A program made the position numbers and the translations under genes. 17,130 nucleotides of DNA from RGIG8748 sp045606045 (lineage in GTDB: Bacteria; Bacillota; Clostridia; UMGS1810), in the NCBI GenBank assembly GCA_045606045.1, contig JAZURE010000060.1, forward strand, positions 1-17,130. Direction: 5' to 3'. The notes under the pieces are model-generated. The model worked only from the letters and a program-made list of their open reading frames with translations, ran no database searches and was not told the DNA's origin. Below are positions 5,593-12,986 of this stretch, one piece after another. Position 1 is the first letter of the stretch; each line of letters begins with the position of its first letter.

Positions 5593-6894
5593 ATGAAAAA
5601 ATCTGTTTGGCACAGCACCGCCACCCTCCCCCGATTTGATACTCTGCAAGGTGACAAAAAGACAGATGTGCTTATAGTCGGAGGAGGGATTGCGGGTCTT
5701 CTTTGTGCATATTTTCTTGAGAAAGAAGGCATAGACTACATTCTTGCCGAAGCAGGCAGTATCTCTTGCGGTATTACAAAAAACACAACGGCAAAGATAA
5801 CATTTCAACATGGTCTCATATATGACAAGCTTATACGAAAGTCAGGCTTTGAAGCAGCAAAAATGTACTTTGAAGCAAACAAAGATGCTCTGAATGAATA
5901 TGCTTCCCTGTGCAAAACAATACCCTGCGGCTTTGAAACAAAAGGCGCCTATACCTACAGCATAAAAGACACACACAATATTGAAACCGAAGTAAAGGCA
6001 GCGCAGTCGCTTGGTATTGACGCTTCTTTTACAACAAAAACCGAGCTTCCTTTTAACATAAAAGGTGCTGTCATGTACAAAAATCAGGCACAGTTCAATC
6101 CCCTTAAGTTTATATCGGGCATAGCAAATGGACTTAACATATACGAAAACACATTCATACGGGAGATATCCAAAAACACCGCAATATCGGACAATGGCAG
6201 GATAAGCTTCAATAGGATAATCGTGTGTACGCACTTTCCGTTTATAAATAAACACGGGGGTTACTTTGTTAAGCTTTATCAGCACAGAAGCTATGTATCG
6301 GCATACGAAAATGCTCAAGGTCTCAATGGAATGTATGTGGACGAAGACCTTAAGGGACTATCATTTAGAACACATGATGGTATGCTACTTATAGGCGGCG
6401 GAAGCCACAGAACAGGCAAAAAAGGAGGAGGCTGGAAAGAGCTTAGTGATTTTGCCAAAAAGCACTACCCTGATGCAAGCCTCAAATATATGTGGGCAAC
6501 CCAGGATTGCATGACACTTGACGGGTTGCCATACGCGGGGCTATACTCTAAAAGCACTCCCAACATGTATGTTGCCACAGGCTTTAACAAATGGGGTATG
6601 ACAAACGCAATGGCATCTGCAAAAATCTTGTGCGATTTGGTGTCAGAAAGGAAAAACGATTTTGCCCCCATATTCTCACCTGACAGAAATATGTTTACAC
6701 CTCAGCTTATTATAAACGGTTTTGAAACAGTTACAAACCTTGTATCCCCTACAGCAAAAAGATGTCCTCATCTCGGATGCGCACTAAAGTGGAATAAACA
6801 CGAACACACCTGGGATTGTCCCTGCCACGGGTCAAGGTTTGAAAAAGACGGCACACTCATCGACAATCCCGCAACGGGAGATGCGAAAATGTGA
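5593..6894 (+). CDS. FAD-dependent oxidoreductase with C-terminal Rieske [2Fe-2S] domain
   Basis: This is a two-domain flavo-iron-sulfur protein (433 aa). The N-terminal Rossmann FAD-binding motif DVLIVGGGIAGLLCAYFL (25-42) opens a D-amino-acid-oxidase/glycine-oxidase-like (DAO) domain that runs to about 355. The C-terminal Rieske domain has CPHLGC (C391, H393) and CPCHG (C409, H412), giving complete C-x-H / C-x2-H cluster ligands. Proteins with this architecture are widespread in Firmicutes, but their substrate is not established; electron transfer from an amine or similar donor to the cluster is a reasonable inference. There is no signal peptide, so it is cytoplasmic. GGAGG at 5582-5586 sets the ATG. 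The nearest neighbour is spoIIID, 64 nt downstream, and the upstream -10 resembles a sporulation promoter, so a role in spore formation is possible but unproven. Confidence 0.92.
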   Translation: MKKSVWHSTATLPRFDTLQGDKKTDVLIVGGGIAGLLCAYFLEKEGIDYILAEAGSISCGITKNTTAKITFQHGLIYDKLIRKSGFEAAKMYFEANKDALNEYASLCKTIPCGFETKGAYTYSIKDTHNIETEVKAAQSLGIDASFTTKTELPFNIKGAVMYKNQAQFNPLKFISGIANGLNIYENTFIREISKNTAISDNGRISFNRIIVCTHFPFINKHGGYFVKLYQHRSYVSAYENAQGLNGMYVDEDLKGLSFRTHDGMLLIGGGSHRTGKKGGGWKELSDFAKKHYPDASLKYMWATQDCMTLDGLPYAGLYSKSTPNMYVATGFNKWGMTNAMASAKILCDLVSERKNDFAPIFSPDRNMFTPQLIINGFETVTNLVSPTAKRCPHLGCALKWNKHEHTWDCPCHGSRFEKDGTLIDNPATGDAKM

Positions 6895-6909
6895 TTAAAA
6901 GATAAAAGT

Positions 6910-6937
6910 CATAATTAAAATCCTTCAATCATATCAT
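6910..6937 (+). promoter_or_regulatory. spoIIID: Candidate sigma-E-like promoter for spoIIID
   Basis: CATAATT (6910-6916), a 13-nt spacer and CATATCAT (6930-6937) partly match the mother-cell sigma-E consensus (about ATATT / CATACAAT). In Bacillus, spoIIID is a sigma-E gene, so the position is expected. The match is imperfect and the sequence AT-rich. Confidence 0.35.
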
Positions 6938-6967
6938 TAACTAACACACATTTTAGGGGTGAAATGG

Positions 6968-7219
6968 TTGAAGGATTATATATCTGAAAGAGCAGTTACA
7001 ATAGGCAGATACATGGTAGAGCATCGCTCCACCGTACGCAGTGCTGCAAAAAAATTTGGTATATCGAAAAGTACTGTACATAAAGATATAAGCGAAAGAC
7101 TTGTAAAGATAAATCCTGCCCTGGCAACCGAAGCCAAGAAGCTACTCGACACAAACAAAGCAGAACGCCACATACGAGGTGGCATAGCCACAAAGAACAA
7201 ATACAAAATCACCACTTGA
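6968..7219 (+). CDS. spoIIID: Sporulation transcription regulator SpoIIID
   Basis: This is a small helix-turn-helix protein (83 aa from the chosen start) of the SpoIIID family, the mother-cell regulator that acts between sigma-E and sigma-K. The order is a DYISERAVTIGRYMVEHR helix, the HTH TVRSAAKKFGISKSTVHKD (about 22-40), then ERLVKINPALATEAKKLL and the basic C-terminal RHIRGGIATKNKYK, which in this family adds DNA contacts. The open frame begins at GTG 6959, but that GTG lies within the AGGGGTGA Shine-Dalgarno (6955-6962). TTG 6968 is 5 nt downstream and gives the standard N-terminus MKDYISER, so TTG is the likely start. The gene indicates that the organism can form spores, or descends from one that could. 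Its 3' end overlaps the next gene's -35 box. Confidence 0.93.
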   Translation: MKDYISERAVTIGRYMVEHRSTVRSAAKKFGISKSTVHKDISERLVKINPALATEAKKLLDTNKAERHIRGGIATKNKYKITT

Positions 7220-7244
7220 AATTAAATGCTCATTATGATACACT
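7216..7244 (+). promoter_or_regulatory. Sigma-A promoter of the nucleotidyltransferase gene
   Basis: TTGAAA (7216-7221), a 17-nt spacer and TACACT (7239-7244) are present. The -35 overlaps the spoIIID stop codon. Transcription would start near 7251, so the nucleotidyltransferase can be expressed independently of spoIIID. Confidence 0.5.
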
Positions 7245-7274
7245 ATAAGTACAAAAGACAATGAGGTGACCCAT

Positions 7275-8009
7275 ATGAAAGCAATAATACTTGCCGCAGG
7301 ATATGCCACAAGGCTCTATCCTCTTACAATCGACAAGCCCAAGGCTCTGCTCCCCATAGGACCGAAGCCTATACTTAACTACATAGTAAACGAAATCGAA
7401 ACCATAGACGATATAGATGAACTTATAATAATAAGTAATACAAAATTCTATAATAATTTTGTAAAATGGCAAAATGAATTCAAAACAAGGCTCAAAATAA
7501 CCGTGCTCGATGACAAAACCACAGATGATACCAACAAACTCGGTGCTGTGGGCGATATAGGCTATGCCATAGACTCCATGGAAATAGACGATGACCTTCT
7601 TATAATGGCAGGAGACAATGTATTCACATTTAAGTTAAAGGATTACTACAACGCATACAAAGCATGCGGTAATGATATGATACTTGTTAAGGAAATAAAC
7701 AATGTGGAAGAACTTAAAAGAATGGGAAATGTAATAGCAGACAAAGACGGCAAGGTAATTGCCATGGAGGAGAAACCTGCAAATCCCAAGAGTAATCTTG
7801 CCGCATTTGCCGCTTATATATACCGCAGAGATACGGTGCCCCTTATTAAAAAGTATTTGGAGGAGGGTAACAATCCCGATGCACCCGGCTTCTTCCCCTC
7901 GTGGCTTTATAAACAGAAGACGGTTATGACATATGCATTCAGTGGTGATTGCTACGACATAGGAACTCCCAAATCATATGAAGAGGTAAATAAAATTTTT
8001 TCAAAATAA
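7275..8009 (+). CDS. Sugar-phosphate nucleotidyltransferase family protein
   Basis: This is an NTP_transferase-fold protein (244 aa). The nucleotide-binding signature LAAGYATRLYPLTIDKPKAL (6-25) is followed by the metal-binding AGDN (112-115), MEEKPANPKSNLA (about 164-176) and CYDIGTP (226-232), all as in glucose-1-phosphate thymidylyltransferase-like enzymes. It should join a sugar-1-phosphate or similar phosphorylated acceptor to an NTP, giving an activated precursor for cell-envelope or spore-coat glycans. The substrate cannot be read from the sequence. It lacks the left-handed helix domain of GlmU/GlgC types. The ATG at 7275 has GAGGTGA at 7264-7269; the in-frame GTG at 7266 lies inside that Shine-Dalgarno and is rejected. 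No glycan genes adjoin it. It ends just before a clear terminator. Confidence 0.88.
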   Translation: MKAIILAAGYATRLYPLTIDKPKALLPIGPKPILNYIVNEIETIDDIDELIIISNTKFYNNFVKWQNEFKTRLKITVLDDKTTDDTNKLGAVGDIGYAIDSMEIDDDLLIMAGDNVFTFKLKDYYNAYKACGNDMILVKEINNVEELKRMGNVIADKDGKVIAMEEKPANPKSNLAAFAAYIYRRDTVPLIKKYLEEGNNPDAPGFFPSWLYKQKTVMTYAFSGDCYDIGTPKSYEEVNKIFSK

Positions 8010-8015
8010 CAAATC

Positions 8016-8052
8016 AGACCTGTAAAGACAATCGTTTTTTACAGGTCTTTTG
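8016..8052 (+). terminator. Intrinsic terminator after the nucleotidyltransferase
   Basis: AGACCTGTAAA (8016-8026) pairs with TTTACAGGTCT (8038-8048) in an 11-bp perfect stem followed by TTTT. It reaches to within 2 nt of the convergent protease stop. On the minus strand the stem is followed by GATTTGTTATTTT, so it may also serve the protease weakly. Confidence 0.75.
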
Positions 8053-8053
8053 A

Positions 8054-9043
8054 TTATCCAAGCATTGAAAGAATAAGTGCTGTTGCAAGGTCGTCTCGAA
8101 GTCTGGACGAATTTAGCTTACTGTATATATAATCCTCAGAGGCTATTCTTCCAAAGGAAAATATACCGTAGCCATAGCTTGCATCTCTACCCTTTGCTCC
8201 CGGTTTTTCGGTGTAGATATTGAGCAGAAGTCTTATTTCATCGGGGGTAAGTCTTCTGCCGTACCTAAGATATCCCTTGGACTGAAGTATTGCCACGGCT
8301 CCCGTTATAACGGGGCATGCCATGGATGTTCCGCTAAGAAGCGCATATCTTCCGCCCGGGTATGTGGAATATATATCTATTCCTGCGGCACAGATTTCCG
8401 CCGCGCTTCCGCGTGAGCTGAAATCTGCTATATTCTTATTTATATCTACGGCAGATACCGCCACAGTCTCTGCATAGTTTGCAGGGTAGCCTATGGTGTT
8501 CTCGCCAAGCTCACCCTCATTGCCTGCGGCGCAGATTATGCTTATACCTCTGCGGTGTGTATCCCAAATAAGAGAGCGATACCTTGCCGAAGTATATGCC
8601 GACGAAAAGGACATGTTTATTACATCCACATTCTTTTCGCACATCCAGCGCACGCTTTTTTCTATAGCATCATACTCAGTTTTACCATCTTTTCCAAATG
8701 CCTTGGCTACATACAAATCCGCCTTAGGCGCTACCCCTATTATACCCACTCCGTTGTGCTCAGCGGCTACAATACCCGCAATATGCGTACCATGACCGTT
8801 TTCGTCATAGAAATTATCCCTGCTGCCTCCCGAAAAATTTATACCGTCTTTAATTCTATCTTTAAGCTCCACATGGTCAGCATCCACTCCTGTGTCTATT
8901 ATACCTACCCTTACGCCCTCTCCTTCTGTCTCACTCCATTCAAGAGGCGCTCCCACCATCCGTACACCGTAATCTATTATTTCTTTATTTGTACCGCTTG
9001 CAATCTGTACAACCTTGCATCGGCTTATATTAAATTCATGCAC
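8054..9043 (-). CDS. Subtilisin-like serine protease (S8), apparently intracellular
   Basis: This is a complete S8 peptidase domain (329 aa) with the catalytic triad in order: D50 in GIIDTGVDADH, H84 in NGHGTHIAG, and S240 in LSGTSMACP. The oxyanion Asn is N175 in AAGNEG. No signal peptide, propeptide-like inhibitor domain or membrane segment is visible. The N-terminus is a short 40-residue extension before the fold, as in intracellular subtilisins. The C-terminal 50 residues (SKLNSSRLRDDLATALILSMLG) are an unassigned tail. The start is GTG 9043, with GGAGGTG at 9051-9057 and 7-nt spacing; the nearby ATG at 9039 is out of frame. The gene stands alone, bounded by terminators on both sides. In Bacillus, related intracellular subtilisins act in stationary phase or sporulation; that role here is an inference. 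Confidence 0.92.
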   Translation of the reverse strand: MHEFNISRCKVVQIASGTNKEIIDYGVRMVGAPLEWSETEGEGVRVGIIDTGVDADHVELKDRIKDGINFSGGSRDNFYDENGHGTHIAGIVAAEHNGVGIIGVAPKADLYVAKAFGKDGKTEYDAIEKSVRWMCEKNVDVINMSFSSAYTSARYRSLIWDTHRRGISIICAAGNEGELGENTIGYPANYAETVAVSAVDINKNIADFSSRGSAAEICAAGIDIYSTYPGGRYALLSGTSMACPVITGAVAILQSKGYLRYGRRLTPDEIRLLLNIYTEKPGAKGRDASYGYGIFSFGRIASEDYIYSKLNSSRLRDDLATALILSMLG

Positions 9044-9047
9044 ACAA

Positions 9048-9088
9048 AAACACCTCCGCTTTGCATTGTATGCACTGCAGGGGTGTTT
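9048..9088 (-). promoter_or_regulatory. Protease leader: hairpin around the ribosome binding site, with a CATACAAT box
   Basis: On the minus strand, AAACACC (9088-9082) can pair with GGTGTTT (9054-9048), burying much of the GGAGGTG Shine-Dalgarno. An inner TGCAT/ATGCA hairpin lies at 9062-9074. The same stretch contains CATACAAT (9072-9065), a perfect sigma-E-like -10, but no matching -35 is seen. If RNA started from it, the outer stem could not form, so at most one of these readings applies. Confidence 0.3.
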
Positions 9089-9111
9089 GGTGTGTTATCT
9101 GCAACTGTTTA

Positions 9112-9210
9112 AGGAATTGGTTTACAGAAAGCGGCAAAGAAGCTTCTGCCGAAATCGGTGATGTAATGGTGGCGAAATCTCTGGAATACTTAGAAAATAA
9201 AATAGTATAA
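9112..9210 (+). pseudogene. Possible 3' remnant of an unidentified gene
   Basis: In one plus-strand frame, 32 protein-like codons run from AGG 9112 through WFTESGKEASAEIGD to VAKSLEYLENKIV, ending at TAA 9208-9210. The composition (alternating charged and hydrophobic residues, helical ending) looks like the C-terminus of a soluble enzyme, and a terminator follows 20 nt later. There is no start codon or ribosome binding site upstream, and I cannot name the family. Chance is possible at this length. Confidence 0.3.
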
Positions 9211-9229
9211 ATCCCGTCATCAGGGCAAA

Positions 9230-9259
9230 AAAATCGGTGAACTTTCGTTCACCGATTTT
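9230..9259. terminator. Strong bidirectional terminator
   Basis: AAAATCGGTGAAC (9230-9242) and GTTCACCGATTTT (9247-9259) form a 13-bp stem with a TTTC loop. On the minus strand, continuous Ts (complement of 9227-9233) follow, terminating the efp/CD1247-like operon. On the plus strand, TTTTACATTTT follows, weaker but usable, as though an older plus-strand gene once ended here. Confidence 0.85.
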
Positions 9260-9268
9260 ACATTTTGA

Positions 9269-9688
9269 TTATTCTTCTATCTCGTCATCATCGAGGTCGA
9301 TTTCGATTGTTTCACCGCACTTGGGGCAAACAATTTCATCATCTCCATCGAAGAAATCTTCGTCTATGCAGATTGTCTCACCGCATGTAGGGCAATCAAG
9401 CTCATAGTACTCAAGATCATCCTCGTCATAGTCATCGCAGCAGCAGTCGCAATCGCAATCACACTCTTCTGCAAATTCGCTCTCTATAGCTGCTAAATCT
9501 TCGTCTATGATGTCTACCTGTTCTGCGATTTCGTCCTGATAATCGTAAAGGTCATCTATGGAAGCATCTATCTCGTCCAAAACATTTAAGATGCAATCAA
9601 AAATTCTGCCTTCCTTGCTGTTGTCATCATAGTCAAGACCGTCCATAAGACCTCTTAAGTATGCAATCTGTTTTGAAATATTTTCCAT
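9269..9688 (-). CDS. CD1247-like acidic zinc-ribbon protein
   Basis: This is a 139-aa very acidic protein. Residues 1-70 form a helical, coiled-coil-like domain of the CD1247 N-terminal type (KQIAYLRGLMDGLDYDD, VLDEIDASIDDLYDYQDEI). A Cys-Asp run follows (C76, C78, C80, C82, C83, C84). The C-terminus has a zinc ribbon with two CPxCG knuckles (C99/C102 and C121/C124). The family is conserved in Clostridia and its function is unknown. The ATG at 9688 has AAAGGAG close upstream. It is 14 nt downstream of efp, so it is co-transcribed with it, which hints at a translation-related role without proving one. Six cysteines within nine residues are unusual and suggest metal or cluster binding, or simply a low-complexity linker. 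Confidence 0.85.
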   Translation of the reverse strand: MENISKQIAYLRGLMDGLDYDDNSKEGRIFDCILNVLDEIDASIDDLYDYQDEIAEQVDIIDEDLAAIESEFAEECDCDCDCCCDDYDEDDLEYYELDCPTCGETICIDEDFFDGDDEIVCPKCGETIEIDLDDDEIEE

Positions 9689-9702
9689 ATTAATTACTCC
9701 TT

Positions 9703-10260
9703 TTATGCTCTTTCCATGTATTCGCCTGTTCTTGTATCGATACGGATTACATCGCCGTTGTCGATAAAGAGGGGAACCATAATCTGAGCGCCTGTTTCAA
9801 CAGTACAGGGCTTTGTAGCACCTGTGGATGTGTCACCCTTAAAGCCGGGCTCTGTTTCTGTAACAGTAAGCTCAACAAATGTGGGGGGCTCAATATCAAA
9901 TACGCTACCCTTGAAGGAAAGTACTACGCACTCGTCGTTTTCCTTAACGAACTTCATCTTGTCTACGATAAGGTCTTCGTTGATGGGAAGCATATCAAAT
10001 GTTTCCATATCCATGAAGTAATAGAGAGTACCATCCATGTAGGAATACTGCATCTTTCTTCTCTCAATGAAAGCTTCTTCAAACTTTTCTGTAGGTCTGA
10101 AAGTTTTTTCTACAACGGAACCTGTGATAACATTCTTAATCTTGGTTCTTACGAAAGCTGCGCCCTTACCGGGTTTAACATGCTGGAATTCAACTATCTG
10201 CCAAACTCCGCCTTCAAACTCGAACGTCTTTCCGTTTCTGAAATCACCTGCTGTAATCAT
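9703..10260 (-). CDS. efp: Elongation factor P
   Basis: EF-P (185 aa, the canonical length) binds ribosomes stalled on polyproline and stimulates peptide-bond formation. The KOW-like N-terminal domain carries the loop KPGKGAAFVRTK with K32 at the tip, the residue that is post-translationally modified in Bacillus-type EF-P. Two OB domains follow, ending in GDVIRIDTRTGEYMERA, a typical C-terminus. The open frame runs on to 10332, but ATG 10260 is the real start: GGAGGT lies at 10269-10274, the N-terminus MITAGDFRNG is the family standard, and the upstream codons overlap the promoter. No modification enzyme gene is nearby. It is followed by the CD1247-like gene. Confidence 0.97.
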   Translation of the reverse strand: MITAGDFRNGKTFEFEGGVWQIVEFQHVKPGKGAAFVRTKIKNVITGSVVEKTFRPTEKFEEAFIERRKMQYSYMDGTLYYFMDMETFDMLPINEDLIVDKMKFVKENDECVVLSFKGSVFDIEPPTFVELTVTETEPGFKGDTSTGATKPCTVETGAQIMVPLFIDNGDVIRIDTRTGEYMERA

Positions 10261-10303
10261 TATAAAATACCTCCGATAAATAATCATTAATATAGATATT
10301 ACT

Positions 10304-10332
10304 ATTGTACAAGATAATGTACACTTTTTCAA
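10304..10332 (-). promoter_or_regulatory. efp: Sigma-A promoter of efp
   Basis: On the minus strand, TTGAAA (10332-10327), a 17-nt spacer and TACAAT (10309-10304) are present, predicting initiation near 10297 and a leader of about 37 nt. It lies between the end of the aminopeptidase and efp, so the two genes are at least partly uncoupled. Confidence 0.72.
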
Positions 10333-10361
10333 GTATTTTTTTCAAAAAACACCATTTTATG

Positions 10362-11402
10362 TTATATTTCTATAAGATTTTTGTCTGAATGTGTAAGATT
10401 TACACATTTATCACCGTCTACAACCACCAAATCCTCTATACGCACACCGCAGAAGCCGTCTATATATATGCCCGGCTCTACTGTAACCACATTGCCGTTT
10501 TTTAAAGGCTTTGGATTTCGGGGCGAAAGATTGGGGCTTTCGTGGATATCAAGTCCTACTCCGTGCCCAAGACCGTGACCGAATGATTTAGGATAAGCTT
10601 CATCTATAATGCGTTGCGCATTTTCGTGGATATCCGAGGCTACTATCCCCTCTTTTATCATCTCCAAAGAGGTAGTCTGAGCCTTAAGTACGGTACTGTA
10701 TATCTTCTTCATTTCCTCTGATGCCTTGCCCACACATACCGTACGGGTCATATCACTTGAATAACCATTATACACACAGCCAAAATCAAGCACAACAAAA
10801 TCTCCGTTTTGTATTTTCCTGTCATCAGGCTCTGCATGGGGCATGGCGCCATGAGCACCCGTGGCAGCTATGGTATCAAAGCTTACCCTTTCTGCTCCGT
10901 TTTGCCTCATGAAAAACTCTATCTCCAGAGCTATATCCCGTTCGCTTACATCGGGCTTTAAAAAGCCTAAAATGTGGCTAAAGGCCTTGTCGGCTATGCT
11001 TTGCGCTATGGAAATATTTTCTATCTCCTCTTTATCCTTTACAGAGCGCATATCCTTAAGTACACTCCCCAAAGGTGTAAGCTTAGAAAAGATTGCCGAC
11101 AAGTTCTCATACCTTTTATAGCTTATGCTCTCATCTTCAAAAAAAGCAGAATTGAATCTTTTAAATTCATCCTCGGGTTTGAAAGAAGCGATATCTAATA
11201 TACTAAGCCCCTTAGTCTGTGTGTTTGCCTGATTTATATAGCGGAAATCCGTTACAAGATAGTCTGAATCGGGCGAAATAACAAGATAACCCTCTCCTGT
11301 ATAAGAAGTAAGATACCTTATATTCTTTTCGTCTGTTACGACAAGACTGTCTACAGAATTTGCCTTTAGATATTCTTTAATTTTTGCAAGTCTTTTATTC
11401 AT
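10362..11402 (-). CDS. M24 family Xaa-Pro aminopeptidase
   Basis: This is a metalloaminopeptidase (346 aa) with an N-terminal creatinase-like domain (1-115) and a C-terminal pita-bread M24 domain. The five metal ligands are visible: D206 in LDFGCVYNGY, D217 in SSDMTRTV, H280 in FGHGLGHGVG, E309 in VTVEPGIYI and E323 in VRIEDLVVV. It should remove N-terminal residues before proline in cytosolic peptide turnover, with two divalent metal ions. The ATG at 11402 follows the nth stop by 2 nt, with AAGGAG 5 nt upstream. Xaa-Pro peptidase next to efp is a very common arrangement in Firmicutes. The order pepP-efp is kept here although efp has its own promoter. Prolidase (PepQ) is the close alternative. 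Confidence 0.93.
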   Translation of the reverse strand: MNKRLAKIKEYLKANSVDSLVVTDEKNIRYLTSYTGEGYLVISPDSDYLVTDFRYINQANTQTKGLSILDIASFKPEDEFKRFNSAFFEDESISYKRYENLSAIFSKLTPLGSVLKDMRSVKDKEEIENISIAQSIADKAFSHILGFLKPDVSERDIALEIEFFMRQNGAERVSFDTIAATGAHGAMPHAEPDDRKIQNGDFVVLDFGCVYNGYSSDMTRTVCVGKASEEMKKIYSTVLKAQTTSLEMIKEGIVASDIHENAQRIIDEAYPKSFGHGLGHGVGLDIHESPNLSPRNPKPLKNGNVVTVEPGIYIDGFCGVRIEDLVVVDGDKCVNLTHSDKNLIEI

Positions 11403-11404
11403 AC

Positions 11405-12037
11405 TTACTCCTTGGGCGCACTTTTACAAAGGTGCTTTATCGGACATTTACTGCAAGATGGATTTCTTGCGGTACATACGGCTCTGCCGTGATATACAAG
11501 CTGATGACAAAACCTTGCAGAAGTTTCGGGATTTACTATCTTTTTTAATTCCATTTCTATCTTTACGGGGTCTTTGGTGTCTACAAGTCCGAATCTGTTC
11601 GACAGACGGATACAATGTGTATCTACCACTATGGCAGGTTTTTTGAACACATCGCCAAGCATAAGGTTTGCTGTTTTGCGTCCTACTCCTGCAAGGGCTG
11701 TGAGTTCTTCCATTGTATCGGGGATTTTACCGTCATACTTATCTACAATTGTCTTTGAGGAAGCTATGATGTTTTTTGCCTTGTTGCGATAAAACCCACA
11801 TGACTTTATATACTCTTCCAGCTCCGATAAATCCGCATCGGCAAATTCCTTGGGCGAGGTATATCGCTTAAAAAGTTCCTTTGTAACTATGTTTACTCTG
11901 GCATCAGTACACTGTGCCGAAAGCTGCACCGCCACAAGAAGCTCATGCTCTGTGGTATAATCCAGAGAGCATTTGGCATCGGCGTACACAGCATCGAAAA
12001 TCTTTTGTATTTCTTCTGCTCTTTTCTTCTTTGTCAT
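11405..12037 (-). CDS. nth: Endonuclease III (DNA glycosylase/AP lyase)
   Basis: This base-excision repair enzyme (210 aa) removes oxidised pyrimidines and cleaves at the abasic site. The helix-hairpin-helix LTALAGVGRKTANLML (112-127) carries catalytic K121, and D139 is in VVDTHCIRLSNR. The C-terminal [4Fe-4S] cluster motif is intact as C188-x6-C195-x2-C198-x5-C204. The ATG at 12037 lies one base beyond the cdaR stop, with AAGGTGGAG inside the end of cdaR as Shine-Dalgarno, so the genes are coupled. In c-di-AMP biology, DNA-integrity signalling normally involves DisA rather than CdaA, so this linkage is probably positional. Confidence 0.96.
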   Translation of the reverse strand: MTKKKRAEEIQKIFDAVYADAKCSLDYTTEHELLVAVQLSAQCTDARVNIVTKELFKRYTSPKEFADADLSELEEYIKSCGFYRNKAKNIIASSKTIVDKYDGKIPDTMEELTALAGVGRKTANLMLGDVFKKPAIVVDTHCIRLSNRFGLVDTKDPVKIEMELKKIVNPETSARFCHQLVYHGRAVCTARNPSCSKCPIKHLCKSAPKE

Positions 12038-12038
12038 A

Positions 12039-12986
12039 CTACTCCACCTTTAGTACAACATCTACCTTTTCTACCTCTTCTTCAAGCTTAACACCCGCGG
12101 GAAGCTCTTTGAGTTTGACACTTACCTTGGAACCGTCTCTTACATAAGACACCTTGATTTCCTCGGTAGGAAGCTTATCTAAAGCCTCCATGGTAACTCT
12201 CGGTCCGAGAACTGAAATCTTTTCGGGAGCTATGGTTTTGGCACTCACCTTTTTGCCTGCAGCGGTAGTTTTGGCAGACAAAGTGGGACTTACGGGAAGC
12301 TGTTTTAACTGAAGTATGTTGCACTTTACCTCTACATATGAAATATTCTTGCTTATACCTGTATCATCCACCTCTTTGCCGTCTTTATCGGTAAGAAGTA
12401 TCTTATATCTTCCGCTTTGTGAATCAGTTTTGTCTGTTATATCAACGGTTATACGCGCTTTTTTTATTTTATTTATAATGCTTTTAGCACCTGTAATTCT
12501 TATCTTGTCTGTAGAATACTCTATTGTATCGTACACAAAGCCTTTGGCAGGGGTGCCCTTTGTTTCTACAGAAATATCCATCTCTTCTGTGACTACCTTA
12601 TCCACCCCGATAACAGCATTGTATGGGTCCTTGGACACAAGCTCAACACCTGATATATCAAAGCTTACCGATATAGGAATCTTGTGTGTGCCTGCTACAT
12701 CCACATCTGTCATATTAACGCTGCAATAAACAGAGTCTCTTGTAACCTTGGCAAGAGTGGAACGCTTACCCTTAACTTTTACATTTACGGTTTCCGTACT
12801 CTTGGAAAGAACAGAAAGCTTACCATTTGTAAGTTCCTCTGAGTAACGGACAAACTTTACAGGTACATTCTTTATTGTGGTTTCAAAGGTGGGGCTTATT
12901 TCGTAAACAACATATACCCACAGAACTATAGCAACAAGTACGGATATAGTTATTGTAAACCAGTTGGAATCAAACAGCTTTTTCAT
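12039..12986 (-). CDS. cdaR: YbbR-domain protein, CdaA regulator CdaR
   Basis: This is a membrane-anchored extracytoplasmic protein (315 aa). One N-terminal transmembrane segment (about residues 9-28, TITISVLVAIVLWVYVVYE) is followed by roughly three beta-rich YbbR repeats (about 30-130, 131-225 and 226-315). CdaR proteins bind and modulate the diadenylate cyclase encoded next to them. ATG 12986 shares an ATGA junction with cdaA's TGA and gives the usual MKKLF start. A longer TTG frame at 13004 exists but is less likely. glmM, the usual third member of the cdaA-cdaR-glmM cluster, is absent; nth follows instead. Confidence 0.93.
   Translation of the reverse strand: MKKLFDSNWFTITISVLVAIVLWVYVVYEISPTFETTIKNVPVKFVRYSEELTNGKLSVLSKSTETVNVKVKGKRSTLAKVTRDSVYCSVNMTDVDVAGTHKIPISVSFDISGVELVSKDPYNAVIGVDKVVTEEMDISVETKGTPAKGFVYDTIEYSTDKIRITGAKSIINKIKKARITVDITDKTDSQSGRYKILLTDKDGKEVDDTGISKNISYVEVKCNILQLKQLPVSPTLSAKTTAAGKKVSAKTIAPEKISVLGPRVTMEALDKLPTEEIKVSYVRDGSKVSVKLKELPAGVKLEEEVEKVDVVLKVE

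Noticed and set aside
5593..8009. The plus-strand run Rieske protein, spoIIID and nucleotidyltransferase as one new gene system
   Set aside because: The nucleotidyltransferase has its own promoter and spoIIID a separate candidate one. The proteins have no shared chemistry, so adjacency alone does not support a system.
8555..9112. A 185-codon plus-strand frame opposite the subtilisin gene
   Set aside because: The protease triad on the minus strand is unambiguous. The plus frame has no family features or Shine-Dalgarno.
10261..10332. N-terminal extension of EF-P by 24 residues
   Set aside because: The extension overlaps the -35/-10 promoter at 10304-10332, and ATG 10260 gives the standard start with a proper GGAGGT.
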